From assembly GCA_021604505.1 (NCBI GenBank), contig BQJC01000007.1, forward strand, positions 1-38,270: 38,270 bases of DNA, read 5' to 3'. The notes below the pieces were generated by a model, which saw only the letters and a list, made by a program, of their open reading frames with translations, was not told where the DNA came from and searched no databases. Below are positions 18,132 to 26,564 of this stretch, one piece after another. The position numbers and the translations under genes were made by a program. This DNA comes from Nitrospinaceae bacterium (GTDB taxonomy: Bacteria; Nitrospinota; Nitrospinia; Nitrospinales; VA-1). How positions within the stretch are numbered: position 1 is the stretch's first letter; each line of letters begins with the position of its first letter.

Positions 18132-19085
18132 ATGTTTCAAATATTTAGTCAAGCATCGTCCTGCCTCAATCGGAGTTCCGTAAAAAAGTTTTTTTTCATG
18201 GGGGTCGCGTTCCTCGCCGTTTTTTTCATCGCCCATATTCCCCTTGAAGTGCAATCCGACCCCAAAAGCGGTCTGCCTTTCGGGCAATACGCCTCCTTTC
18301 AACCCGAGGGAGACATCCGGCGCTTTGTTGGAGAAACCCTGTATTTCGATATCAGCTTTTTATGGTTTAAAAATGCCGCCACGGCCTATGTTGGGTTTTA
18401 TGAAAAAAATGGCGAGTATTATTCCTATCTCGATGCCCAGACCAAAGGCTTCGTCGGGTTTTTCACCGCCTACCGGCGCCACATCTACCAAACCAGTTTT
18501 GAAATCATCGATGGCGGGAAACGTGTCCGACCCAAGCGGTTCATGAGAGAAGTCATTGAAGGCGGCAGTGTGGAGCGGGCCGATCATTTTTTTGATTACC
18601 AGACGCGGGAGCACCGCTGGCGCCAGACTCAGGATGAAATCACGGAAGACTCAGGAACAGAGGATATCCCGCCGGGAACCAATTTCGACGATGTCCTGAC
18701 CGCCTTCTACAACTTTCGAAATTCAGTTTATGGTCCCATCCGCAAGAACGAAAAATACGTCATCAAAACCATCCCTGAAAAGGGTCATGATGAAATCACC
18801 ATCCACGTGCGGGAAATTGAAGAAGTAAACAAGGTCAGAAAAGAGGAAGGCAGAGAACCTGGAGAAGATCTGCTGGTCGATATCGTGGTGCCAAAAAGTA
18901 TTTTTAAAACCGAATCAGGAATCATCCGGCTGTGGGCCTCGAAGCACTATATCCCCATAGAGTCCACCATCAAGGATTATATTTTCCTGGGCGACCTGCA
19001 TGCAAAGTTCAAAGAACGAACGGAACGACATTCTAAAGTCACCGGCAACATACCCGTGCCTTCCCTCTCCCCCGCCTCGCGTTAG
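18132..19085 (+). CDS. Exported DUF3108 domain protein
   Basis: The 317-residue product has a signal peptide or anchor (VKKFFFMGVAFLAVFFIAHI, about residues 17-36). A DUF3108 domain follows, with GETLYFDISFLWFKNAATAY, DAQTKGFVGFFTAYRRHIYQ and GTNFDDVLTAFYNFRNSVYG. The C-terminal beta strands include GIIRLWASKHYIPIESTIKD. DUF3108 proteins are periplasmic or outer-membrane associated and of unknown function. The Shine-Dalgarno at the first ATG is weak (GGAAAT); Met23 is an alternative but would remove the basic n-region. It runs into the next gene tail to tail with three bases between stops. Confidence 0.82.
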   Translation: MFQIFSQASSCLNRSSVKKFFFMGVAFLAVFFIAHIPLEVQSDPKSGLPFGQYASFQPEGDIRRFVGETLYFDISFLWFKNAATAYVGFYEKNGEYYSYLDAQTKGFVGFFTAYRRHIYQTSFEIIDGGKRVRPKRFMREVIEGGSVERADHFFDYQTREHRWRQTQDEITEDSGTEDIPPGTNFDDVLTAFYNFRNSVYGPIRKNEKYVIKTIPEKGHDEITIHVREIEEVNKVRKEEGREPGEDLLVDIVVPKSIFKTESGIIRLWASKHYIPIESTIKDYIFLGDLHAKFKERTERHSKVTGNIPVPSLSPASR

Positions 19086-19088
19086 GCC

Positions 19089-19433
19089 CTATACGTCAAA
19101 CGTAGGAAGAGGCGGGTCCTGCCAAAGGTTGACCTGATTGGTTTCATCCAGCGTCACTTCACCAAAAGTCACAGAGTACGGTTCCATACTTTCACAATGG
19201 AAATCGACGTGAATTTTTTTGATGTGCCACTGACCTTTTTCGGGACCGACCAGAGTCATGCTGTGAGCAAAACTATTGACCTCGAACCCGCCCTCGAATA
19301 CTCCGCCAGGGACGGTTTCCCCGGATGTATTTTCCAGAGGCAGCGTATGGTTATTGATGCTGAACTGCACAGGACCTGAGGTTCCGGAATCCCCCGTTTC
19401 GATTTTCAATTTAAAGTTATTCAGTTTCGGCAT
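19089..19433 (-). CDS. Small conserved-looking protein of unknown function, partner of nfu
   Basis: The 114-residue product starts MPKLNNFKLKIETGDSGTSG and appears beta-rich. It contains FEGGFEVNSFAHSMTLVGPE, WHIKKIHVDFHCESMEPYSV and the closing LWQDPPLPTFDV. No signal peptide or membrane helix is seen, so it is likely cytoplasmic. I recognise no family. It begins eight bases after the stop of the Nfu scaffold gene on the same strand, so cotranscription is likely. Whether it has anything to do with iron-sulfur assembly is unknown; it has a single cysteine. Confidence 0.7.
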   Translation of the reverse strand: MPKLNNFKLKIETGDSGTSGPVQFSINNHTLPLENTSGETVPGGVFEGGFEVNSFAHSMTLVGPEKGQWHIKKIHVDFHCESMEPYSVTFGEVTLDETNQVNLWQDPPLPTFDV

Positions 19434-19441
19434 GATTTATT

Positions 19442-20257
19442 TTATGAGAAATATGGATTGACGCCCGCGGAGTGATCCGTTTCATCCAGAATCGCTCCCA
19501 CCTTCGGAACCGCATTGCGGAAAGACGTGTGAATTCCCTGCTTGAGAGTAAGGTCCGCGGCACTGCACCCCTGACAACCGCCTCCCATTTGAATGGTCAC
19601 CGTGTTTCCCGTGATGTCCATCAGAGTGATATTGCCCCCATGCCCCGCAACGCCGGGATTGACTTCCGTATCGATCACCTTTTGAATGCCCTCACGGATC
19701 GATTCCTCCGAAGGCAGTTCACTGATAATTTTATCCGAAATCAACGTCCCTCCCTGCTCAAGGGCTTGCCGGACCATCGCTCCCACTTCCGCCGCCAGCG
19801 GCCGCCAATCGACCACGGTTTTATCCTTGCGGGTGACGGTCAACGTAGAATCCAGAACAAGCACCGTCTCAATATCGTCGAGACTGAACAGGGCTTCCGC
19901 CAGAGGCGATTCCGCGGCGCTTTCAAAACTTGAAAAAAACCAGGAGTAGCCTTCCATCAGCTTGCGGTTGACCATAAAAACACACTGGTCCCCAGTGGCG
20001 GAAGGCTGAGCCTTAATGAGTATTTCATCCGACTGCGGGGATTGATTGTTCCCGGCGATGATCGGAGCCTGAATCACCTGGCGTTCCTTGGGAAGTTTCG
20101 GGAAATTCTCGGGCGTTTCCGTAGGAGCTTGAGCCACACTTTCCTCCTGAGAAGGGGGTGATACAGATTCCGTAACAACTGAACCGGAAGAACCGGCTTC
20201 TTCATCGGCAGGTTCACTGCCGTTAAAAATATTCTTTAATTTTTTAACAAGAGACAC
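19442..20257 (-). CDS. nfu: Nfu-type iron-sulfur scaffold with extended N-terminus
   Basis: The 271-residue product has an Nfu_N-like domain at about 80-165 (KAQPSATGDQCVFMVNRKLM; SLDDIETVLVLDSTLTVTRK). A NifU C-terminal domain fills about 185-255, with the cluster-binding pair Cys228 and Cys231 in MGGGCQGCSAADLTLKQGIH. Such proteins carry a [4Fe-4S] cluster to apo-enzymes. The first 75 residues are low-complexity and rich in Ser, Glu, Pro and Gln, starting MSLVKKLKNIFNGSEPADEE, an unusual addition to the family. It is cytoplasmic. The 114-residue unknown gene follows eight bases on. The fused sulfite reductase elsewhere in the window is one potential client. Confidence 0.9.
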   Translation of the reverse strand: MSLVKKLKNIFNGSEPADEEAGSSGSVVTESVSPPSQEESVAQAPTETPENFPKLPKERQVIQAPIIAGNNQSPQSDEILIKAQPSATGDQCVFMVNRKLMEGYSWFFSSFESAAESPLAEALFSLDDIETVLVLDSTLTVTRKDKTVVDWRPLAAEVGAMVRQALEQGGTLISDKIISELPSEESIREGIQKVIDTEVNPGVAGHGGNITLMDITGNTVTIQMGGGCQGCSAADLTLKQGIHTSFRNAVPKVGAILDETDHSAGVNPYFS

Positions 20258-20505
20258 GATGCCATCTCCTAATTATTTTAGTGGTCCAAATTCTAAACTC
20301 TTATAAACCCAATTTTATCGCACTTTACACAAATAAATACCGGGGACTCAATGAAAAATCCAGTTTCGTCCTGTTTGTAAGTTATTAGAGGATAAAAATA
20401 AGGGAAAGATTTATTTTGCTCACCGATCATCCCACTATCAGCATATTTAAAAACAACTGTGTAGGAAATATTTGCAATGCCGAAAATGGATACAATCCGG
20501 CTCTT

Positions 20506-20877
20506 TTAAACGCGAAAAGCGTCTGCAAGCACTTCCACCTGCAAGGAACCGGGGTCTTCCGGAGCGGGAAGCACGGAGACCACGTCAAAACGAATTTCCC
20601 GGTCTTTCACCTTATTGTTGGCAAGGAAGGACTGCGCGGTCTGGGTTATTTTTTTCTGCTTCGCTGGAGTGACAGCCATCGAAGGATGTCCGAAGGCTTC
20701 GTCCACCCGCGATTTGACCTCGATAAAAACTAAAACCCCTTTTTGTTCGGCAATAATATCGATTTCCCCAATAGCCGTGCTAAAATTTTTTTTCAAAATT
20801 CGGTAACCCTGCTTTTTTAAAAAAGAAGCCGCGGCTTTTTCACCCTTCTTGCCAAAATCCAGACGCTGTTTTGTCAT
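20506..20877 (-). CDS. YraN / UPF0102 nuclease-fold protein
   Basis: The 123-residue product matches UPF0102: LDFGKKGEKAAASFLKKQGY, then KKNFSTAIGEIDIIAEQKGV and LVFIEVKSRVDEAFGHP. The Glu/Asp and Glu-x-Lys residues of these motifs reproduce the catalytic pattern of restriction-endonuclease-like folds, which is why the family is suspected of nuclease or Holliday-junction activity; its cellular job is unproven. The ATG is preceded by GAAGG with a short spacer. It is divergent from the 135-residue membrane protein gene, with 54 bp between starts. Confidence 0.93.
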   Translation of the reverse strand: MTKQRLDFGKKGEKAAASFLKKQGYRILKKNFSTAIGEIDIIAEQKGVLVFIEVKSRVDEAFGHPSMAVTPAKQKKITQTAQSFLANNKVKDREIRFDVVSVLPAPEDPGSLQVEVLADAFRV

Positions 20878-20931
20878 TAGCCTTCAGTTCCTGTTTGCCT
20901 CTCCCCTCGCCTGCCTGCTATCCTTAAGCCT

Positions 20932-21339
20932 ATGATTCTCGGACTCGACGACATTCCCGGAGGGGTGGTTTTTGTATCCTTCTTGATCTGGCTGTGCCTT
21001 TCCGGCCTGTTTTATCTAGTGTGTTATCAAGCCGCCCTGAACGTTCTCGACGATATCACCAGAAACAGCATAGCAAAAATACCCGTCATGTGGGCGGCGG
21101 CGGTTCCGTCCGCCGGGCTGATGGCGGTTCTCAACTATAAACCTCTCATACTATTTTTCATCATGGCGGTCGCCAACTTCTTCAGGATAAAATCACTCGA
21201 CAAACCGGGAAGAAAACTGAGCGGCCTGCAATTGAACCAACCGCTTTTCTATTTCGCCAGCTACAGCTACCTTCTTCTCATGTTAGCCCTCGCCTTTTAT
21301 TTTCAGTCGGAAGAGTTTCGCGTGATGTTGAGCACCTGA
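20932..21339 (+). CDS. Small polytopic membrane protein of unknown function
   Basis: The 135-residue product has about four hydrophobic segments: GVVFVSFLIWLCLSGLFYLV, PVMWAAAVPSAGLMAVL, KPLILFFIMAVANFF and FASYSYLLLMLALAFYF. It is presumably in the inner membrane. No family motif is recognised. The Shine-Dalgarno is weak. It is divergently transcribed from yraN and faces a 49-residue membrane microprotein across a short gap. Confidence 0.65.
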   Translation: MILGLDDIPGGVVFVSFLIWLCLSGLFYLVCYQAALNVLDDITRNSIAKIPVMWAAAVPSAGLMAVLNYKPLILFFIMAVANFFRIKSLDKPGRKLSGLQLNQPLFYFASYSYLLLMLALAFYFQSEEFRVMLST

Positions 21340-21377
21340 ACAATTAACAAAGAGAAAGGCAAGACCGCTCGCAAAAA

Positions 21378-21527
21378 TTATAAAAACACGAACAGGACCA
21401 TTAAGAATACAACGAAAAGAAAAGTGATCCAAATTTTATGAAGCAGGGATTCTGGCGAAGACTCTTTTTGATCCGCTGGGTGGACGGGATATTGAATTTC
21501 ATGGTGGGCGAAAAATGGAGTACTCAT
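21378..21527 (-). CDS. 49-residue single-helix membrane microprotein
   Basis: A short minus-strand frame starts MSTPFFAHHEIQYPVHPADQ, continues with KESSPESLLHKIW, and ends in one hydrophobic helix (ITFLFVVFLMVLFVFL) right at the C-terminus. GGAGG lies five bases before the ATG, an ideal ribosome-binding site. The layout, a polar N-terminus and a terminal helix, resembles a small tail-anchored membrane protein. It may be read with the lipoprotein or methyltransferase genes upstream on the same strand (124 bp gap). Function unknown. Confidence 0.65.
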   Translation of the reverse strand: MSTPFFAHHEIQYPVHPADQKESSPESLLHKIWITFLFVVFLMVLFVFL

Positions 21528-21651
21528 GGCGGCCTCCCACATTTTGGTGGATGGATTAAACCTAACCGGCTCTCGAAGGTAAGACCGCCTCTATCAGATT
21601 TTATTCCCCGGATGGTTTTGCTGAGCGCCTGAGCCCTTTTTGTAAAACCAG

Positions 21652-22122
21652 CTATTTCAATTCAGGAAAATGCCATTCTTTTCTCAAGACATGAGGCTCT
21701 TTTGGGTCGAGATAGCCTTCAACCACAATAATATTTTTGTTGTCATCAGATATAACGACCACCTGTTTTCCTTTCTCCGGGTCCGGATGATCGGCAACGA
21801 TGGCAACGTTTTCAGGTACCAAAGGTGTGATTCTTTTAATATGCTCCAGCTCGTCGGGAGAAAACTCAATACTGGGGCCGTCCGCCACATACCATTCTGC
21901 GGTACCCATTGCGGAAAACATCCACGTTAAAAAATTAGAAGGCGTTTTTTCACCCGACAAAATCAAAAACGAGGAGGATTTTAATTGTTTTTCTGAAGAC
22001 ACATGGCGAACGACTTTTATCGCTTGTTCAAGTTCAGGATGTTCTGTTGCACACCCCCCAAACAGCAACAGGAAAACCATCCACAAAGAACCCGCCATGC
22101 GCCTGCCGAAGAAAAAATTCAT
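21652..22122 (-). CDS. Predicted lipoprotein of unknown function
   Basis: The 156-residue product has a lipoprotein signal (RRMAGSLWMVFLLLFGGC, lipobox LFGGC with Cys24), so the mature protein is anchored to a membrane. The rest is a soluble domain with WMFSAMGTAEWYVADGPSIE, LVPENVAIVADHPDPEKGKQ and VVVISDDNKNIIVVEGYLDP. No domain is recognised. The start has AAGGA eight bases upstream and lies 12 bp after the methyltransferase stop, so both are likely cotranscribed. Confidence 0.75.
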   Translation of the reverse strand: MNFFFGRRMAGSLWMVFLLLFGGCATEHPELEQAIKVVRHVSSEKQLKSSSFLILSGEKTPSNFLTWMFSAMGTAEWYVADGPSIEFSPDELEHIKRITPLVPENVAIVADHPDPEKGKQVVVISDDNKNIIVVEGYLDPKEPHVLRKEWHFPELK

Positions 22123-22134
22123 AGGGTATTTCCT

Positions 22135-22854
22135 TCACTGATTGATGGAACGCGGTAGCCACATCCCGGTTTTGGAACGGAAATTTTCGTAGTCTGCCCC
22201 GTATTGTTCGGCCAGGGCTTTTTCTTCATGGTAGATGCGAAACTGAAACCCGAACCAGGCGGATAAAACGCCCAGAATGGCCGCTGACCAGGAATGCGTG
22301 TTCACCGCATAAGCCAGGATAACGATCATCATCGCCGTGTAGGAAGGATGCCGCATCAGGCCATACAGCTGATCGGTCTTCAGAGTCTGCTTGTTCCTAA
22401 ACGCGATATCGAATTTAAACGCCAGAGCCCCCAGCTGGGAAACAGCCACCACACGCATCACCGCCCCGAACACAAACAGCGTCAGGACGACTGCCAACTC
22501 GGCCGGGGCGACGGGGATGGCCGTCATCCGCGCCACATAGGACAATCCTATCAGCGCCGCACCGATGGGTAGCGAGTGACCGAATAATTGTGCGAAAAAT
22601 GCCCGGTCGAAGGTCATATCCTCGCGTTTCACGGTGATCACAAAAATGATCAATTCGATGACTCCAAAAACCGTATTGAAAAGGGAGACGAGAAGAAAAC
22701 GGTCGGCATTTTCCGGAGTCAACCCCAGGGGAACCAGAGGAGCCAGATAAATGCACCCCACCAGAACAATATTGAAGTTGAAATTGCGGATCAGAGCCCA
22801 CCCGAACACGGCAAGATAGATTCCAAAATTGAGATTGATCCAGGATTGCGTCAT
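22135..22854 (-). CDS. Isoprenylcysteine/phospholipid methyltransferase-like membrane protein
   Basis: The product (239 residues from the ATG at complement 22852-22854) has about six membrane helices. It ends with the diagnostic cofactor region of the ICMT/PEMT group: YGLMRHPSYTAMMIVILAYA and RIYHEEKALAEQYGADYENF, closing RSKTGMWLP. In this superfamily the His-Pro and Glu-Glu residues hold S-adenosylmethionine at the membrane surface. The methyl acceptor cannot be told from sequence. A longer frame from a TTG at 22890 adds 12 residues; neither start has a good Shine-Dalgarno. The downstream lipoprotein gene begins 12 bp after its stop. Confidence 0.8.
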   Translation of the reverse strand: MTQSWINLNFGIYLAVFGWALIRNFNFNIVLVGCIYLAPLVPLGLTPENADRFLLVSLFNTVFGVIELIIFVITVKREDMTFDRAFFAQLFGHSLPIGAALIGLSYVARMTAIPVAPAELAVVLTLFVFGAVMRVVAVSQLGALAFKFDIAFRNKQTLKTDQLYGLMRHPSYTAMMIVILAYAVNTHSWSAAILGVLSAWFGFQFRIYHEEKALAEQYGADYENFRSKTGMWLPRSINQ

Positions 22855-23234
22855 GATGTCAGTAGGTGGTTCTGTGGATCCGGGAAACAACTATTTATAA
22901 CATAAATCACTATAATTCAAATAGTTAATAATATTTTCCGCGTTCCATCTTCGACGGAGCAACGAGGGGCCTGTTACTCATGAAATTCGGGTTAAAAAAT
23001 CTGCAACTGCTTCTTTTTTAAGGAAAATATTTCCTGCATGCCAGCATTAACCTGTTTTTTGAGTCATTTTTATTATAAGATAGAGATCCATTCATCCAAG
23101 CGGGAATTTTTATCTCGAAAAACCTTAATGCGCGAGATTGAGGGCAGCCCGCACATGGATCCTTGGCCTGTACCTAATCATATATAAACCACCGATTGAA
23201 CGATTCAATCATACCGATACGTAAGAGGATTGTA
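22855..23234. other. Regulatory-looking gap upstream of the sulfite/nitrite reductase gene
   Basis: No convincing gene. It contains two inverted repeats: AGGAAA-ATA-TTTCCT at 23021-23035 and GATTGAA-CGA-TTCAATC at 23194-23210. The second lies just 24 bases before the reductase start. GAGG with a six-base spacer precedes the ATG at 23235. No clear -35/-10 pair stands out. Confidence 0.4.
23194..23210. promoter_or_regulatory. Perfect 7-bp inverted repeat before the reductase gene
   Basis: GATTGAA and TTCAATC flank CGA. The site lies between any promoter and the ribosome-binding site, so it could be an operator for a repressor or a short leader hairpin. The binding factor is unknown. Confidence 0.4.
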
Positions 23235-25631
23235 ATGGACATCAAAACATTGAATATTCCCGATGAGGTCAAACGGGAGATCGAAGAATTTGCGGCGGAA
23301 GTCGAGCGGCGTAACCGTGGCGAGGTGCCTGAAGAGGAATTCAAGCGGTTCCGCCTACAGCAGGGCATCTACGGCCAACGGCAGGATGAAGAACAAATGG
23401 TGCGCACCAAACTGCCGCTCGGAAAAATCACTGCCGACCAGTTATATTGCCTGGCCGAATTCGCAGACAAATATTCGCATGGGATTTTACACGTCACCAC
23501 GAGGCAGGACATTCAGTTTCACTACGTGAAATTGAAGGACGTCCCCCAGGCCATGCAGCTTCTGGCGGACCACGGCCTGACCACCCGCGAAGCCTGCGGC
23601 AACACCGTGCGTAACGTCACCGCCTGCCACAAGGCGGGCACCTGCGCCGGCGAAGTATTCGACGTCACGCCCTACGGGAAGGCCGTCTCCAGATATCTCC
23701 TGCGCCATCAATTGACGCAAAACCTGCCGCGTAAATTTAAAATCAGCCTCGGCGGATGCGCCGGATGCGGTCTGGCCCCTATTCACGACATTGGCTTGAA
23801 AGCCCTCGTTCGCGAGGAAAACGGCAAGGAGGTCCGCGGTTTTAAAGTGTTGTTCGGCGGCGGGCTCGGTTCCTTCCCCCATGCGGCGAAATTGTTAAAG
23901 GAATTTGTTCCCAGCGAAAACCTGTTGAGGGTCTGCGAAGCTGTCGTCAGTGTGTTCGACAAATATGGGGACAAGGTGAATCGCAATAAGGCGCGGTTTA
24001 AATTCGTGCTGGACAAGTTGGGTCAGGAAAAAACCACCGAACTTTTCGAAGAAGAATATGCCGCCCTGGAAGGCAAGCATTACGATCCCATAGAGATTCA
24101 AGAGGAAAGCATTCCGGAAATCCCGGTCTACACCCCCACTTCAGAATTCGACGGTGATCCTGCATTTTTGACCTGGAAAACCCGTAACACCTCCGAACAA
24201 AGGCAGGCAGGATTTTTCAACCTGCAAATCAAACTGCTTCTCGGAGATCTGGACATTCCGCAAGCAAAGGCCATTGCCAAAATAGCGGATTCCTATGCCG
24301 GCGGCACAATTGTCAATACCGTCAATCAGAACATGATGATCCCCTGGGTCAAAGAAGACGCGTTTGGCGCAATCTACGGCGAATTAAAAAAGGTCGGTCT
24401 GCACCGCGCAGGTACGGAAGAAGTCCGGGACATCACCTGCTGTCCGGGTTCGGAAACCTGCAATCTGGGCATCACCGCTTCCAGAGGCCTGGTCGCGCAT
24501 TTGAATGAAAAAATGGACAACAACGGGCTCACCTTCTCCGAAGACCTGGAGCATCTGTCTATCAAAGCCAGCGGCTGTCCCAATTCCTGCGGACAACATC
24601 ACATCGCCTCGATCGGCTTTCACGGCGGCGCCAAAAAGGTGAACGGTGTGCTTGCGCCCCATTATGAAATTTTTCTTGGCGGGCGGGTTTCCGAGGACGA
24701 AGTGGTATTCGGAAAACCGGTCATAAAAGTTCCCGCTAAAAACGCCCCCGATGTCGTGCGAGCCACCATCGACGATTACAAGGCGCAAAAAAGCGGCGAT
24801 GAAACCTTTGGCGAATACTTCGACCGCCAGGGTAAAAAATACTTCAAGGATTTGCTATCCCCGCTGGTGAAGCTGTCGGATATTGAAAAAGCGCCTGAAA
24901 GCTATATCGATTTCGGTTCAACCGAGAAATTTTCCCTGGAAGACAGAGGTCAGGGAGAATGTGCGGGCGCCATGACGGACTTGATCCAAAACCTGATATC
25001 CGATGCGGACCGGGCCAACTTTCAAGGCAGACTCGCCTTTGAGAAGGGAAACTATCTCGAGGCGCAGGAGAAGGCCAGCAAAGCGCTGGTTGCCTGCTCA
25101 AGGGCCTTGCTGGCAACGGAAGGCATCGACTTTAATGAAGACCGCGATTGCCTGTTAAAGTTTCAATCCCTGATCGTCGATATGGAAATCGTTTCCTCCC
25201 GATACGCCGATTTGATCGATCACTATGATGACGCCTTGGAATCACCGGACAAGAAAAAGGCCGAGTGGTGGCTCAAAGAGACTCATGATCTCGTGGAAGA
25301 ATGCAAACAGGTCAATGAAAAAATGCAAACTGAGAAAACCTTGAGAATTCGAGTCGCTTCCTCCGAAAAGAAGGCGCAGAAGGCCAACGGCAAAAAAACA
25401 GCCGCCGACAAGCACGTCAGCATTGACCTTCTGGGGGTGAAGTGTCCGTTCAACTACGTCAAGACGAAACTCAAACTGGAAACCATGGAAACCGGAAACA
25501 CGCTGGAAGTTCTTCTGGATGAGGGAGAACCGGCGGAAAACGTTCCCAAAAGCATCCAGAACGACGGGCATAAAATGCTTTCGCTTGAAAAGGATAACGG
25601 CCACTTCAAGCTGCTCATAGAAAAGGTCTGA
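23235..25631 (+). CDS. Sulfite/nitrite reductase (sirohaem, 4Fe-4S) fused to a HEPN-like linker and TusA domain
   Basis: The 798-residue protein has three parts. Residues 1 to about 560 are a two-repeat sirohaem sulfite/nitrite reductase. Ferredoxin-like repeats include RTKLPLGKITADQLYCLAEF and LLGDLDIPQAKAIAKIADSY. The cluster/sirohaem ligands are Cys403 and Cys409 (CCPGSETCNLG) with Cys448 and Cys452 (ASGCPNSCGQHH). Residues about 580-700 are all-helical and HEPN-like. Residues about 727-798 are a TusA sulfur-carrier domain with its cysteine, Cys737, in GVKCPFNYVK. Extra cysteines at 121, 131, 137, 175 and 178 could hold a second cluster. The TusA cysteine suggests sulfide made at sirohaem is passed on as a persulfide, favouring sulfite over nitrite as substrate; this is inference. 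The start ATG has GAGG six bases upstream. yicC follows by six bases. Confidence 0.9.
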   Translation: MDIKTLNIPDEVKREIEEFAAEVERRNRGEVPEEEFKRFRLQQGIYGQRQDEEQMVRTKLPLGKITADQLYCLAEFADKYSHGILHVTTRQDIQFHYVKLKDVPQAMQLLADHGLTTREACGNTVRNVTACHKAGTCAGEVFDVTPYGKAVSRYLLRHQLTQNLPRKFKISLGGCAGCGLAPIHDIGLKALVREENGKEVRGFKVLFGGGLGSFPHAAKLLKEFVPSENLLRVCEAVVSVFDKYGDKVNRNKARFKFVLDKLGQEKTTELFEEEYAALEGKHYDPIEIQEESIPEIPVYTPTSEFDGDPAFLTWKTRNTSEQRQAGFFNLQIKLLLGDLDIPQAKAIAKIADSYAGGTIVNTVNQNMMIPWVKEDAFGAIYGELKKVGLHRAGTEEVRDITCCPGSETCNLGITASRGLVAHLNEKMDNNGLTFSEDLEHLSIKASGCPNSCGQHHIASIGFHGGAKKVNGVLAPHYEIFLGGRVSEDEVVFGKPVIKVPAKNAPDVVRATIDDYKAQKSGDETFGEYFDRQGKKYFKDLLSPLVKLSDIEKAPESYIDFGSTEKFSLEDRGQGECAGAMTDLIQNLISDADRANFQGRLAFEKGNYLEAQEKASKALVACSRALLATEGIDFNEDRDCLLKFQSLIVDMEIVSSRYADLIDHYDDALESPDKKKAEWWLKETHDLVEECKQVNEKMQTEKTLRIRVASSEKKAQKANGKKTAADKHVSIDLLGVKCPFNYVKTKLKLETMETGNTLEVLLDEGEPAENVPKSIQNDGHKMLSLEKDNGHFKLLIEKV

Positions 25632-25637
25632 GGAGGA

Positions 25638-26519
25638 ATGCTGAAAAGTATGACCGGGTTTGGCCGGTACGAATCGGAAAACGGCGATTTCTCCTGTAAA
25701 GCGGAGATTCGCTCCGTCAACAACCGTTACATTGAAATAAACGCCCGGGTGCCAAAATCCCTGATGACCCTGGAGGCGGCGCTCAAAAAACGCATCAAGT
25801 CGCGTTGCGCCAGGGGATCGTTTGATCTTAATATTTCATTCGACAAAAACAACGGCAACTCGGGAGATCAGATCCTGCAACCCAACCTGGCCCTAGCCAA
25901 ACAATACAGACAAGTATTTGATCAAATAAAAAAACATCTTGAGTTGCAAGATGAGATCGATATCAGTTTAATATTATCCATGAAGGATGTGGTCAAGGTC
26001 GAACCGGTGGCTCTCGACCCGTCGCGGGAGGAGTTGATCCTCAACACCGTGGATGAAGCCCTCTCTTTCCTCATCAAAATGCGGGAAGAAGAGGGAGAAA
26101 ACCTGCAAACGGATATTTTGTTCCGCCTGGATTCCATCGAAAAACACGGAGAGGCCATCAAGGCGCGTCAATCGGAAGCCGTCAACGCTTATAAAGAGCG
26201 CCTCGCGGAACGAATAAAAGTTTTAAGCGATGGAGTGGAAGCCGATCCCTTACGCCTTGCTCAGGAAACAGCCATCATGGCGGACCGTTGTGACGTCACC
26301 GAAGAAGTCATTCGCCTGGAAAGTCACATCAAACAGTTCAGGAGTCTTATAAAATCCAAAGACCCCATTGGACGAAAGCTGGAATTTCTCACCCAGGAAA
26401 TCAACCGGGAAACCAACACCGTCGGCTCCAAAACCATCGACTCCGAGGTTTCCCAAAGGGTGATAGAAATTAAAAGCGATCTGGAGAAAATCAGAGAGCA
26501 GTTGCAAAATATTGAATAA
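25638..26519 (+). CDS. yicC: YicC/YloC-family endoribonuclease-like protein
   Basis: The 293-residue product matches YicC end to end: MLKSMTGFGRYESENGDFSC at the start, RSVNNRYIEINARVPKSL, and the C-terminal DUF1732 part (CDVTEEVIRLESHIKQFRSL, FLTQEINRETNTVGSKTIDS). YicC-type proteins are reported to cleave RNA. The start is a good choice, with GAGGAGG overlapping the stop of the reductase gene, so translation is likely coupled to it. gmk follows after 45 bp, the usual yicC-gmk order in bacteria. Confidence 0.95.
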   Translation: MLKSMTGFGRYESENGDFSCKAEIRSVNNRYIEINARVPKSLMTLEAALKKRIKSRCARGSFDLNISFDKNNGNSGDQILQPNLALAKQYRQVFDQIKKHLELQDEIDISLILSMKDVVKVEPVALDPSREELILNTVDEALSFLIKMREEEGENLQTDILFRLDSIEKHGEAIKARQSEAVNAYKERLAERIKVLSDGVEADPLRLAQETAIMADRCDVTEEVIRLESHIKQFRSLIKSKDPIGRKLEFLTQEINRETNTVGSKTIDSEVSQRVIEIKSDLEKIREQLQNIE

Positions 26520-26564
26520 CCCGCGAGCAAAAGAAGAAACCGCCAACCGTCCGGTCAACCCTTA

